From an alpha proteobacterium HIMB59 (GTDB lineage: Bacteria > Pseudomonadota > Alphaproteobacteria > HIMB59), in the NCBI GenBank assembly GCA_004321805.1, contig SGZV01000001.1:1-64000 (forward strand): DNA of 64,000 nt, read 5' to 3'. This document shows, piece by piece, positions 24,150 to 32,908 of this stretch (position 1 is its first letter; each line of letters starts with the position of its first letter). The notes below the pieces were generated by a model, which was not told the DNA's origin, did not search any database, and saw only the letters and a program-made list of their open reading frames with translations. The position numbers and the translations under genes were made by a program.

Positions 24150-24620
24150 ATGAAGAAAAAACCAACTTTAACATCAGTATTTTCTCTTTTTACTACTGGT
24201 ATAACTATTGTAACTAATGGAACAAAAAAGCCAGAATATTTTGGATGCACAATAAATTCTTTCACTAGTGTTTCTCTTAAACCAGCTATGTTTTTATTTT
24301 GTTTAGGTAATGATAATAAACACCTCAAGACTTTTAAATTAAATAGCCCACTCAATATAAATATATTAGCAAATTCTCAAAAATCTCTTTCAAATAAATT
24401 TGCAGGCAAACTTGAAGATAGATGGAAGGGTGTAGATTATGATATCAGTAAAAACAAAGTACCTTTTTTTAAAAATTCATTAGGAATAATTGAGGCTAAA
24501 GTTTTCCAAAAAATGTTAGCGGGGGATCATACAATTTTACTTTGTAAAATTACTAACCATTATAACTTTAAATCAAAGAAACCACTTATCTATTATAAAA
24601 GTAAATATCAAACTATTTAA
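24150..24620 (+). CDS. Flavin reductase-like FMN-binding protein
   Basis: This 156-residue protein fits the DIM6/NTAB flavin reductase family, which uses NAD(P)H to reduce flavin for a partner oxygenase. TTGITIVTNG starts the split barrel, FGCTINSFTSVSLKPAMFLF is the flavin-binding core with the conserved Thr-x-Asn-Ser-Phe and Pro, and LAGDHTILLCKI is the C-terminal GDH motif. The ATG at 24150 is chosen because the longer frame upstream runs through the tRNA gene. It directly follows tRNA-Leu and precedes ribF, so a flavin theme is plausible. Confidence 0.82.
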   Translation: MKKKPTLTSVFSLFTTGITIVTNGTKKPEYFGCTINSFTSVSLKPAMFLFCLGNDNKHLKTFKLNSPLNINILANSQKSLSNKFAGKLEDRWKGVDYDISKNKVPFFKNSLGIIEAKVFQKMLAGDHTILLCKITNHYNFKSKKPLIYYKSKYQTI

Positions 24621-24625
24621 ATCTT

Positions 24626-25561
24626 ATGCAGCATATATGTACAAGTTTCAAGAATCTTAGTGTTGAAGATGAAATTATTTTAACTATTGGTAATTTTGAT
24701 GGAATTCATAAAGGTCATAGTACTATCTTGAATAAAATTAAAAATGAAGCTGAAAACCTCCAAGTTAAAACGGCAATCCTATCTTTTGACCCTCATCCTA
24801 AAGTTTTTATTAATGGTGAAAAAAATTTTTTAATTAATTCTAAGAAAAAAAAAATCTCTATTTTAAAAGATTTAGGTATCGATTATTTGATTGAATTATA
24901 TTTCGATAATGATCTTATAAATTTGAGTTTCAATGATTTTGAACAATCAATCCTAATTGACAAATTAAATATTAAAAAGCTCTTTCTTGGTAAAGATTTT
25001 AGATATGGAAATCAAAGGAAAGGAAATATCGAAACAATAAAGAATCTTTGTATAGAAAAAAATATTCTTTTTGAGGAAGTGAGTTTAATTAATAACGTGA
25101 CTTCCAATTCAAAAGTTTCCTCTAGTCAAATACGTCAATTTATAAAGGATGGTGACATTCATTTAGCTAATGAAGTATTAGTTCATAAATTTAGTATTTC
25201 GAATACTATTATCAAAGGAGATCAGCGTGGAAGAACCATTGGTATTCCCACAGCAAATATTGAGTACCCTCAAAATATTATTAAACCACCTTATGGTGTT
25301 TATGCAGTTGAGCTGAAGATTTTAGATAACGTACATTACGGCATAGCTAATTTTGGTATGCGCCCAACATTTAATAAAGACTCTGAAATTTTAGAAGCAC
25401 ATATTTTTGATTTTGATCTTGATATCTATGGTAGTGATATTGAGGTCATTTTTCATTCAAAAATTAGAGATGAAATAAAATTTGATGGAATAAAAGAATT
25501 GTTAAAACAGATTAGTTTAGATATCACTGTAGCTAAACAGAAATTAAATTATGGAAATTAA
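24626..25561 (+). CDS. ribF: Bifunctional riboflavin kinase/FAD synthetase
   Basis: RibF phosphorylates riboflavin to FMN and adenylylates it to FAD. The N-terminal nucleotidyltransferase domain has LTIGNFDGIHKGH (about 19-31), FDPHPKVF and LGKDFRYGNQRKGN. SSSQIRQFIKDGDI ends it. The C-terminal kinase domain has KGDQRGRTIGIPTANI, PPYGVYAVE and ANFGMRPTF. Length (311) is complete. It lies 5 bases after the flavin reductase and overlaps ileS by 11 bases, the common ribF-ileS-lspA order. Confidence 0.95.
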   Translation: MQHICTSFKNLSVEDEIILTIGNFDGIHKGHSTILNKIKNEAENLQVKTAILSFDPHPKVFINGEKNFLINSKKKKISILKDLGIDYLIELYFDNDLINLSFNDFEQSILIDKLNIKKLFLGKDFRYGNQRKGNIETIKNLCIEKNILFEEVSLINNVTSNSKVSSSQIRQFIKDGDIHLANEVLVHKFSISNTIIKGDQRGRTIGIPTANIEYPQNIIKPPYGVYAVELKILDNVHYGIANFGMRPTFNKDSEILEAHIFDFDLDIYGSDIEVIFHSKIRDEIKFDGIKELLKQISLDITVAKQKLNYGN

Positions 25562-28328
25562 AGATACAATACTTCTCCCAAAAACAGACTTTTCTATGAA
25601 AGCTGATTTACCCAAAAAGGAACCTTTAATTCTTGAAAAATGGCAGAAAAGTGAAATTTATAAAAAACTGAGAGAGACATCCTTAGAAAAAGAAAAGTTT
25701 ATACTTCACGACGGTCCTCCCTATGCAAACGGTCACCTTCATATGGGCCATGCCTTAAACAAAGTATTAAAAGACATTATCGTAAAATACCAGCAGCTAT
25801 TGAATAAAAATTCTATTTATGTTCCTGGTTGGGATTGTCACGGCCTTCCTATTGAATGGAAAATAGAAGAGGAATATAGAGCTAAGAAAAAAAATAAAGA
25901 CGATGTACCTGTTTTGGAATTTAGAAAACAATGTCGTGATTTTGCAAATAATTGGATTGAAATTCAAAAAAAAGAATTTCAGAGATTGGGAGTGATTGGT
26001 GATTGGGAAAATCCATACACTACTATGCATTACCATGCAGAAGCTCAAATAGTTAGAGAGCTAGGAAAATTTTTAGAAAATGGAGGAATTTACAAAGGAC
26101 ATCGACCTGTGCTATGGTCAGTAGTAGAAAAAACAGCTTTAGCTGATGCAGAGGTAGAGTACCAAGACCATAAGTCAACTACGATTTATACTTCTTTTCC
26201 AGTTTCTGAAACTAATAATGAAAAATTTAAAGATCAATCTATTGTAATTTGGACAACGACTCCTTGGACTATACCTGGAAATAGAGCATTAGCTGTTCAT
26301 GAAGATATCAATTATGTATCTATATCATTCAATAAAGATGAAATTCATAGGAATATAATTATAGCATCAGATTTAAAAGATAATTTTTTGAAAGAAAATG
26401 AAATTGAAGATGTAAATATTAATTTTGAAATTAAAGGAAAAGATCTTATTGGAGTTAAATGTAAACATCCATTGTATGATTCAGGCTATGACTTTGAAGT
26501 TCCTGTTCTTCATGGAGACTTTGTAACTACTGAACAGGGAACTGGAATTGTTCATATTTGTCCTGTTCATGGAATGGATGATTTTCTTTTAGGTAAAAAG
26601 CATGATTTAGAATTACCTATGACCATAAATGAGTCTGGAATTTATTATGATCATATACCACTTTTTGCCGGCAAACATATTTTTAAGGTAGATCAAGATG
26701 TATGTGATGAGATTAAAAACTGTTCTAATCTTATTTCACAAGGAGTATTAATTCATAGCTATCCTCACTCTTGGAGGTCTAAAGCCCCATTAGTTTATAA
26801 GAACACGTCTCAATGGTTTATATCAATGGATACTAACGACTTAAGAAAAAAAGCGTTGAAATCAATTGATGAAACAGACTTTTATCCTAAGCAAGGACAA
26901 AATCGTCTGAGATCTATGATACAAGACAGACCAGATTGGTGTGTGTCTAGACAAAGAGTATGGGGTGTACCTCTTCCTATATTTGTAAATAAACAAACAG
27001 GAGAGCCGTTAAGAGATCTAAATATCATAGAAAGAATTGCTAAAATTTATGAGGAAGAAGGTGGAGACGCATGGTTTAACTCAGAGCCATCAAGGTTTCT
27101 TGCACCGGAATATAAGGCTGAAGATTACGAACAAGTAAGAGATGTTGTAGAAGTGTGGTTTGATAGTGGCTCAACGCATTCTTATGTACTTGAGTCACGA
27201 GATGATCTTCAATGGCCAGCTTCGATGTATTTAGAGGGTTCTGACCAACACCGAGGGTGGTTTCACTCCTCTCTGCTAGAGTCTTCTGGCACTAGGGGAA
27301 GGGCTCCATTTGAAAGTATTCTTTCCCATGGGTTTGTTGTGGATGGCAAAGGTAGGAAAATGTCCAAATCAATTGGTAATGTGATTTCTCCTGATGAAAT
27401 CATCAATAAATATGGTGCCGATATCTTAAGAATTTGGGTTGTTGCATCTGACTATTCTGAAGATTTAAAGATTGATAACCAAATTATCAACTATCAAATT
27501 GACTCTTATCGTAAGATTAGAAATACAATTAGATTTTTACTAGGAAACTTAAATGACTTTGATCCAACACAAATAGTTGAAATTGATGCAATGCCGGACC
27601 TAGAGAAATATATGCTTGGTAGAATATCTTCTCTCAATAAAGATTTAAAAATGCTTGTCAAAGAACATGACTATCATGGTATTTATGTAAAACTACTCAA
27701 CTTTTGTACACTAGATTTATCAGCTTTTTATTTTGATATAAGAAAAGACTCACTTTATTGCGATGATATTAAGAGTCAAAAAAGAAAATCAGTATCAACC
27801 TGCCTTCATACTTTATTTAACTTTTTAACCAAATGGCTTTCTCCCATTATTTCATTTACCGCAGAAGAGGCTTGGCTTGCAAGAAAATATGACAATGAGG
27901 ATAGTATTTTAATACAAACAATAAAAGATGATGATTTTTCTTTTGAAATAAATGGATTAGATAAAACTTTTAATGAATTAAAAAAGATTAGAAAATGTGT
28001 AACAGCAGCTTTAGAATTAAAAAGAAATGAAAAACTTATTGGCTCTAGCCTTCAAGCTAAAGTGACTTTATACATTTCTTTGGAAAGTCAAAAAATTCTT
28101 GAAAAAATAAATCTTGCTGAAATGTGTATTGTTAGTCAAATTGAAATTAAAGATATAGCTGAAAAATCAACTGATGCTATCAATTTTGATGAAGAAAATA
28201 TTTTTGTTTCTATTTCCTTAGCTTCTGGGGAAAAATGCGAAAGGTGCTGGACTATCCTTCCTGAAGTTAAATCTAATCCTCGTAAGCTATGTGAGAGATG
28301 TGATACTGTATGGCAAAATTTTCAATAA
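25551..28328 (+). CDS. ileS: Isoleucyl-tRNA synthetase
   Basis: IleS charges tRNA-Ile. The 925-residue protein has the class I signature HMGH within GPPYANGHLHMGHALNK (about 55-71), the editing (CP1) domain with WTTTPWTIPGNRAL and GTGIVHICPVHGMDD, and the KMSKSIGN loop in the second half. It ends in a zinc finger with CERCWTILPE and LCERCDT. This is the bacterial type 1 layout with the C-terminal zinc. The start overlaps ribF. lspA begins inside its last 19 bases. Confidence 0.97.
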   Translation: MEIKDTILLPKTDFSMKADLPKKEPLILEKWQKSEIYKKLRETSLEKEKFILHDGPPYANGHLHMGHALNKVLKDIIVKYQQLLNKNSIYVPGWDCHGLPIEWKIEEEYRAKKKNKDDVPVLEFRKQCRDFANNWIEIQKKEFQRLGVIGDWENPYTTMHYHAEAQIVRELGKFLENGGIYKGHRPVLWSVVEKTALADAEVEYQDHKSTTIYTSFPVSETNNEKFKDQSIVIWTTTPWTIPGNRALAVHEDINYVSISFNKDEIHRNIIIASDLKDNFLKENEIEDVNINFEIKGKDLIGVKCKHPLYDSGYDFEVPVLHGDFVTTEQGTGIVHICPVHGMDDFLLGKKHDLELPMTINESGIYYDHIPLFAGKHIFKVDQDVCDEIKNCSNLISQGVLIHSYPHSWRSKAPLVYKNTSQWFISMDTNDLRKKALKSIDETDFYPKQGQNRLRSMIQDRPDWCVSRQRVWGVPLPIFVNKQTGEPLRDLNIIERIAKIYEEEGGDAWFNSEPSRFLAPEYKAEDYEQVRDVVEVWFDSGSTHSYVLESRDDLQWPASMYLEGSDQHRGWFHSSLLESSGTRGRAPFESILSHGFVVDGKGRKMSKSIGNVISPDEIINKYGADILRIWVVASDYSEDLKIDNQIINYQIDSYRKIRNTIRFLLGNLNDFDPTQIVEIDAMPDLEKYMLGRISSLNKDLKMLVKEHDYHGIYVKLLNFCTLDLSAFYFDIRKDSLYCDDIKSQKRKSVSTCLHTLFNFLTKWLSPIISFTAEEAWLARKYDNEDSILIQTIKDDDFSFEINGLDKTFNELKKIRKCVTAALELKRNEKLIGSSLQAKVTLYISLESQKILEKINLAEMCIVSQIEIKDIAEKSTDAINFDEENIFVSISLASGEKCERCWTILPEVKSNPRKLCERCDTVWQNFQ

Positions 28329-28789
28329 AGAAGAATATTTCATTAATAATTATTTTTTTTTCAATTATTTTATTTGATCAACTCACTAAAATTCTTGTTA
28401 TTAAAAACTTTCAATTATATGAGAGTATGTCAATCTTTCCTCTTTTTAATCTAACATTCGTAGTGAATTACGGCTTTGCTTTTGGTTTTTTAAACAACTC
28501 TTCATTGAATCAAATTATTGTAATTTGTGTAATTTTTTCAATTATTGCTTATTTTTTGTATCTTTTATTCAAAACACAAGATCAATTTTTTCGTTTTTCT
28601 CTAATACTTGTTTTATCAGGAGCTGTAGGAAATTTTATTGATAGAGTGATACATGGTTTTGTTATCGATTTTATAGATATTTATTTAGGTTCTTATCATT
28701 GGCCAGCTTTTAATATAGCCGATAGCAGTATTACTCTTGGATTTATCTTAATCATGTTTAATATTCTCTTTCTAAACAAAAAAATATGA
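28310..28789 (+). CDS. lspA: Lipoprotein signal peptidase (signal peptidase II)
   Basis: LspA cleaves the signal peptide of diacylglyceryl-modified prolipoproteins in the inner membrane. Four transmembrane helices are visible, with FDQLTKILV in the first, NYGFAFGF at 53-60, and the two catalytic aspartates Asp111 (GAVGNFIDRVIHG) and Asp138 (FNIADSS). Length (159) is normal. It overlaps ileS by 19 bases and shares ATGA with the downstream lipoprotein gene. That product carries a lipobox and would be a substrate. Confidence 0.95.
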   Translation: MAKFSIKKNISLIIIFFSIILFDQLTKILVIKNFQLYESMSIFPLFNLTFVVNYGFAFGFLNNSSLNQIIVICVIFSIIAYFLYLLFKTQDQFFRFSLILVLSGAVGNFIDRVIHGFVIDFIDIYLGSYHWPAFNIADSSITLGFILIMFNILFLNKKI

Positions 28790-29103
28790 AAAAATTTTTA
28801 ATACTTTCTTTAGTTCTATTATCTATTGGTTGTCAAAGAGAAAAAATGAATGAAGTTGGTGTTGGTTATAATAAAACGCTTATCATACCTCCTAGTAATG
28901 ACCTACCTGCACCAGGATCAATCGACTCTAATCAGACTAATCCTATAGAAGAAAGTGAGAATCCTCTTGTAAACTCCATTTTAGAACAGACAGAAGCTAA
29001 TTCTGCGAACAATTCTATTATTGATAAGATTGATGAAGATAGTGGATATAAATCAGATGAAGGTTTCTTTAAATGGCTTTTTAATGGTGAAAAAGAAAGA
29101 TAA
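28786..29103 (+). CDS. DUF3035-like lipoprotein
   Basis: The N-terminus MKKFLILSLVLLSIGCQREK is a lipoprotein signal with lipobox LSIGC. The following VGYNKTLIIPPSNDLPAPGS matches the DUF3035 pattern of short alphaproteobacterial lipoproteins (an x-PL-x-IPP-x-x-LP-x-P motif). These are usually encoded right after lspA, as here. The rest is acidic and low in complexity, ending FKWLFNGEKER. The function is unknown. Translation is coupled to lspA through ATGA. Confidence 0.72.
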   Translation: MKKFLILSLVLLSIGCQREKMNEVGVGYNKTLIIPPSNDLPAPGSIDSNQTNPIEESENPLVNSILEQTEANSANNSIIDKIDEDSGYKSDEGFFKWLFNGEKER

Positions 29104-29144
29104 TTTTCTTTTAATAGAATAAATATCTTCTATAAGTATTTTTC

Positions 29145-30302
29145 ATGAAAATAAATAATAACCTAAAAGATTTAAAATTTAAGAAGCATTATTCTCTTAA
29201 TTATTCAATCGATGAATTTATGAATTTATCTATGTTTAATCCCATTAATGAAAAAAAATATTTTTCTCAATATAATTTAAAACAATTTCAAAATAAAAAA
29301 TTTAGAGTTCACGTATTTGGTATGGGAGGATCATCTTTAAGTAGTAAGTTACTTGCTCAATTTATAGACCCAACGCTAATTAATAATTCTCTTTATATTT
29401 ATGATAATCTTTCATTGGCATATATTTCATCAACTATTTCAAAAATAAAAATTAGCAACAAAGACCGCTTCATATTTATTTCAAAATCTGGGAATACTAT
29501 TGAAACAAAATATTTCCTTCATTTAGTTACTAAGCTCTTAAAGAAAAAAAATATTAAAAATCCTTTTAAAAATTTTATTTTTATTACTGAAAATAAAAAA
29601 AACTATATGAAAGAATTTTCGAGAAAAAACAATATTTTATGTTTTGATCATGATCCAGATATTGGCGGTAGATTTAGCATTTTTTCCATAACAGGTTTAT
29701 TACCACTAATAGTTATGGGACATTCCCTAAATTCACTCATCAAGTCATTCACAAAAGCCAAAGAGAAGTTTCTTAATAATCATAATTTTTTAGCAAAACA
29801 GACATTATCAAGTTTGAAATTTGAAGATGATAAAAAACTAAATAATGTAGTCGGCTTAAGCTATCATGATCGCATTAATGGTGTTAATGAATGGTATCGA
29901 CAAATTTTTGCAGAGAGCCTTGGTAAGAACAATAAAGCCAAAAACTATATATCTGCTTATGGTTCAATAGATCAACATAGTCAATTTCAATTATATATTG
30001 ATGGTCCACATGATAAACAATTCATATTTTTTTCGATAGTATCTAAGTCCTCTAAATTGAAAACTAATAGCGATCTTATTAAGGGATATAATTTAGCTTC
30101 AATTTTAGAAAAAGGCGCCATCACCACTCTAAAACAAAAAAAATTCCTTGTTAATCAAATTACTATTGAGGAAAATTTTATAGATTACACCTACCTTCTA
30201 ATATACTTAATATTTGATATCTTTCTAAGAGCTAAAGTTTCAAATATTAATTTTTTAGATCAGCCTGCAGTTGAAATTTTAAAGAAAAATACAAGAGCTT
30301 AA
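29145..30302 (+). CDS. pgi: Glucose-6-phosphate isomerase (short form)
   Basis: Pgi interconverts glucose-6-phosphate and fructose-6-phosphate. SIS-domain motifs include FGMGGSSLSSKLL and FISKSGNTIETKYFL (sugar-phosphate loop). DIGGRFSIFSITGLLPL is the family signature, EWYRQIFAESLGK the block with the catalytic Glu, and YGSIDQHSQFQLYIDGP the block with the catalytic His. At 385 residues it is much shorter than the 550-residue E. coli type but matches the compact form of some AT-rich alphaproteobacteria. The C-terminal catalytic Lys block (NFLDQPAVEILKK) is partly kept. Confidence 0.82.
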   Translation: MKINNNLKDLKFKKHYSLNYSIDEFMNLSMFNPINEKKYFSQYNLKQFQNKKFRVHVFGMGGSSLSSKLLAQFIDPTLINNSLYIYDNLSLAYISSTISKIKISNKDRFIFISKSGNTIETKYFLHLVTKLLKKKNIKNPFKNFIFITENKKNYMKEFSRKNNILCFDHDPDIGGRFSIFSITGLLPLIVMGHSLNSLIKSFTKAKEKFLNNHNFLAKQTLSSLKFEDDKKLNNVVGLSYHDRINGVNEWYRQIFAESLGKNNKAKNYISAYGSIDQHSQFQLYIDGPHDKQFIFFSIVSKSSKLKTNSDLIKGYNLASILEKGAITTLKQKKFLVNQITIEENFIDYTYLLIYLIFDIFLRAKVSNINFLDQPAVEILKKNTRA

Positions 30303-30303
30303 A

Positions 30304-30597
30304 TTGTTAAAAAAATTAGTTGATATATTTCAAGCAAGATCTTTATTGCACTTAATTAAAATTTTTATAGTTTTTGGATTAGCGGGTTCTTTATCTGTCA
30401 TTCTATCAGAGCCAATATTAAGAATAATAAACTTAGATAAAATAATTACTTTTTATCCTTTATATATCGTCATACGTCTAATAGTAATTTTCCCTCTTTA
30501 TCAATTAACACTACTTGGAACCGCATTAATTTTTGGAGAGTATGACTACTTCCAAAAATTTTTTAAAAAATTTTTTAATCTTTTTAAATTTAAATAA
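30304..30597 (+). CDS. DUF6787-like membrane protein (97 aa)
   Basis: Two or three hydrophobic segments are seen (about 17-34, 45-70 and a shorter one). IFIVFGLAGSLSVILSEPIL, then IFPLYQLTLLGTALIFGEYDYF, resembles the DUF6787 family, with its conserved Pro-x-Tyr-Gln and FG-x-x-x-FF ending. The function is unknown. The start is TTG, one base after the pgi stop, so it is translated with pgi. It converges on rsmD with an 8-base overlap. Confidence 0.65.
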   Translation: MLKKLVDIFQARSLLHLIKIFIVFGLAGSLSVILSEPILRIINLDKIITFYPLYIVIRLIVIFPLYQLTLLGTALIFGEYDYFQKFFKKFFNLFKFK

Positions 30598-31123
30598 TCT
30601 TTCTTATAAAATATAAAATTTTATTTTTATAAACTTTTTCTAATAGTATTTCTGAATAATCTAATTTTTGATTACTTTCTAAAATTATTAAACAATTTGG
30701 ACTTACTCGATTAAAAATATTTTCTTTTAAAAAATTAAGATCATGATCATAAGGTGGGTCTAGATATAATATATCAGACTCTTCAATTATATTTCTTTCA
30801 TTGTTGTAACTATTGAGATTATACAACTCAAAATTAGAAGCTTTTGATTTTTGTAAAAATTTTTTTACAGACTCTATATTTAAAGACTCGATATCATTAA
30901 AAATCACTTTTTTAGCTCCCCTTGATAGGGCTTCTATCCCAATAGAACCAGATCCACAAAATAGATCACAAAAAATAGACTCTTTTAAATCAATATTTAG
31001 TTTTGAACTATGCTCAATCAAATTGAATAAGTCTTCACGTATTCTTGATAGAGTGGGTCGAAAACTTTTATTGGTATTAATTTCAATTATACGACCTTTG
31101 TATTCTCCACTAATAACTCTCAT
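30590..31123 (-). CDS. rsmD: 16S rRNA (guanine966-N2)-methyltransferase RsmD
   Basis: RsmD methylates G966 of 16S rRNA in the assembled 30S particle. MRVISGEYKGRIIE and RPTLSRIREDLFNLIE form the N-terminal RNA-binding signature. DLFCGSGSIGIEALSRGA is motif I and LDPPYDHD the catalytic DPPY (Asp122-Tyr125). Length (177) is complete. Its start overlaps the RluB-type gene by 14 bases, and the two are usually paired in alphaproteobacteria. Confidence 0.93.
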   Translation of the reverse strand: MRVISGEYKGRIIEINTNKSFRPTLSRIREDLFNLIEHSSKLNIDLKESIFCDLFCGSGSIGIEALSRGAKKVIFNDIESLNIESVKKFLQKSKASNFELYNLNSYNNERNIIEESDILYLDPPYDHDLNFLKENIFNRVSPNCLIILESNQKLDYSEILLEKVYKNKILYFIRKII

Positions 31124-31796
31124 TGATTTGCATTACCTTATAATTTGCATGGGGTACTGTTTTAAGGAAAAATTTACCAAATGATATACGTTTTAGTTTT
31201 TCTACTTTAAGATTAAATATCTCACATATATTTCTTATTTCTCTATTTTTACCCTCTAACAATTCAAACCTTAATGTATGTTTATTTTTATTGGTATGGG
31301 CCATTATAACTTTTGGTTTTTGATAATTAAATGATGAATAAATTTTTTGATTCATTGCCTTTAATTTCTCATTATTCAGCGAACCTATTGTGTTTACTAA
31401 GTACACTCTCTTTACTTTAGATTTTGGTGACTCCATAAATCTTTTATAGGGAGTATGATCAGTAAAAAGTAATAAGCCCTCTGAATTATAATCTAATCTT
31501 CCTATATAATGAAAATTTGAAAATTTTCTAGGTAAATAGTCATAGACAACTGTTCTATTTTTTTCATCTTTTTTAGATGTAATACAACCCTTAGGTTTGT
31601 GGAATAAAATCAAATTAATTTTTTTACTATTCTTTTTTGGAATTTCTATTTTATCATTATCAACAACAATGATGTAAGGTCTTTTTTCTATTTTTCCATT
31701 TAAGATAATGCCTTGCTCTTTAATCAAAGCCTCAGCTTTCTTTCTAGATATTTGACTTAATTCAGATATTTTTTTACTAAGAGTTTTTTTTAACAT
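31110..31796 (-). CDS. rluB: RluB/RsuA-family pseudouridine synthase
   Basis: An S4 RNA-binding domain (SQISRKKAEALIKEQGIILNG) is followed by the pseudouridine synthase domain. The catalytic Asp lies in GRLDYNSEGLLLFT, with the family blocks HKPKGCIT before it and LLEGKNREIRNIC after it. This is the RsuA/RluB/E/F branch, and position beside rsmD favours RluB (23S U2605). Two ATGs are possible; the one at 31796 gives a 228-residue protein, the other (31811) adds five residues. It overlaps the amidotransferase gene by about 20 bases. Confidence 0.88.
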   Translation of the reverse strand: MLKKTLSKKISELSQISRKKAEALIKEQGIILNGKIEKRPYIIVVDNDKIEIPKKNSKKINLILFHKPKGCITSKKDEKNRTVVYDYLPRKFSNFHYIGRLDYNSEGLLLFTDHTPYKRFMESPKSKVKRVYLVNTIGSLNNEKLKAMNQKIYSSFNYQKPKVIMAHTNKNKHTLRFELLEGKNREIRNICEIFNLKVEKLKRISFGKFFLKTVPHANYKVMQINESY

Positions 31797-32481
31797 TTTC
31801 AGCGAAATCATGAATAACAGATTTATCGAATTCTGTAATTAAAAACTCAGGATGCCATTGCAAGCCTACACAGTAGGATTGTTTTATATGACGAAAAGCT
31901 TCGATTACCCCATCTAATGCCTGAGCTTCTATTTGCAAACCTTCCCCAAGTTTATCTACAGCTTGATGATGAGCGCTATTTACATAGATATCCTTTTGGT
32001 TTGATAAGTTTTGAAGATAAGAATTTTTTTCCAAAATAATTTGATGGCTTGTCTCATTTCTAGGATTAGGCTGTTCATGTTCAATATGTGTATTTAAATC
32101 TTGAATAAGAGACCCTTTAAAATAAACATTAATCAGCTGACTTCCTCCACAAATGCCCAAAATAGGTTTATCTTTTTTGATAAAATTATCTATCAATTGC
32201 ATTTCAAAATCAGTTCTATCAGGCATTATATTTACCTTTTCAGAATTTATGTCTTGTCCATAAAACTTGGGATCGATATCAAAATCTCCACCAGATATTA
32301 ACAACCCATCAAGAAAGTCAAAATTATTGAACTTTCCTATAGGTAGGATAATTGGGATGCAATCAAAAATTTCTAAACAATGGGAATAATGACGCCGAAG
32401 AGCAAACCAAGGATATTTTGAATAACTGTCTACTTTTTCTTGATAATCTACTGTGATACCAATAACAGGATTGTTTTGCAT
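31777..32481 (-). CDS. Gamma-glutamyl-GABA hydrolase-like class I amidotransferase (peptidase C26)
   Basis: This 234-residue protein of the PuuD group has PVIGITVDYQ at the N-terminus and LLISGGDFDIDP as the oxyanion strand. The nucleophile is Cys111 in LGICGGSQL, and the dyad partners are His210 and Glu212 in GLQWHPEF. Such enzymes hydrolyse gamma-glutamyl amides, for example gamma-glutamyl-GABA in putrescine use. No other puu genes are nearby, so the substrate is open. Its start codon shares CATG with the tadA start on the other strand. Confidence 0.82.
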   Translation of the reverse strand: MQNNPVIGITVDYQEKVDSYSKYPWFALRRHYSHCLEIFDCIPIILPIGKFNNFDFLDGLLISGGDFDIDPKFYGQDINSEKVNIMPDRTDFEMQLIDNFIKKDKPILGICGGSQLINVYFKGSLIQDLNTHIEHEQPNPRNETSHQIILEKNSYLQNLSNQKDIYVNSAHHQAVDKLGEGLQIEAQALDGVIEAFRHIKQSYCVGLQWHPEFLITEFDKSVIHDFAENVKKNS

Positions 32482-32908
32482 GAAGAATACTTTAACAAAT
32501 TTAATTCAAATTGTATTGAAGCAAAGTCATATTGCTTACAATAAGGGTGAAATTCCAATTGGCGCAGTTATCTTTGATCCTGCGTCAAACAAATTAATTT
32601 CAAAAGCACATAATAAAGAACTAAGTGATAATGATCCAACTGCGCATGCAGAAATACTGTGCATAAGAAAGGCCTGTAAAAAACTTAATCAAAAAAGATT
32701 AGATAATTTAGAATTAATTACTTATTTAGAGCCATGTAGTATGTGTAAAGAAGTTATTAAATCAGCAAGAATAAAAAAGGTTTATTTCTTACTAAAAAAT
32801 AATAACCCTAAGAGAAAGACAATCTATAAAGCAAAATATAAGCATATTGAATTAAAGGGAGAGAATATTATTAAAAAATTTTTTAAAGTTAAAAGATTTA
32901 ATAATTAG
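32480..32908 (+). CDS. tadA: tRNA-specific adenosine deaminase-like protein (TadA)
   Basis: The deaminase zinc site is His56-x-Glu58 (PTAHAEILC) with Cys86 and Cys89 (EPCSMCKEVI), as in TadA, which makes inosine 34 of tRNA-Arg. EIPIGAVIFD is the expected N-terminal strand. A start at 32480 gives 142 residues; an ATG at 32453 in the same frame would add nine residues but lie inside the divergent gene. Some TadA hallmarks after the active site are weak (KKVYFLLKNN), so another nucleoside deaminase is possible. It converges on purD with an 11-base overlap. Confidence 0.8.
   Translation: MKNTLTNLIQIVLKQSHIAYNKGEIPIGAVIFDPASNKLISKAHNKELSDNDPTAHAEILCIRKACKKLNQKRLDNLELITYLEPCSMCKEVIKSARIKKVYFLLKNNNPKRKTIYKAKYKHIELKGENIIKKFFKVKRFNN

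Noticed and set aside
24044..24355. Minus-strand frame across tRNA-Leu
   Set aside because: It is antisense to the tRNA and flavin reductase; the tRNA folds well and the + strand gene has family motifs.
29091..29114. AAAAGAAA/TTTCTTTT hairpin at the end of the DUF3035-like gene
   Set aside because: The stem is nearly all A-T and weak; such pairings are frequent by chance here.
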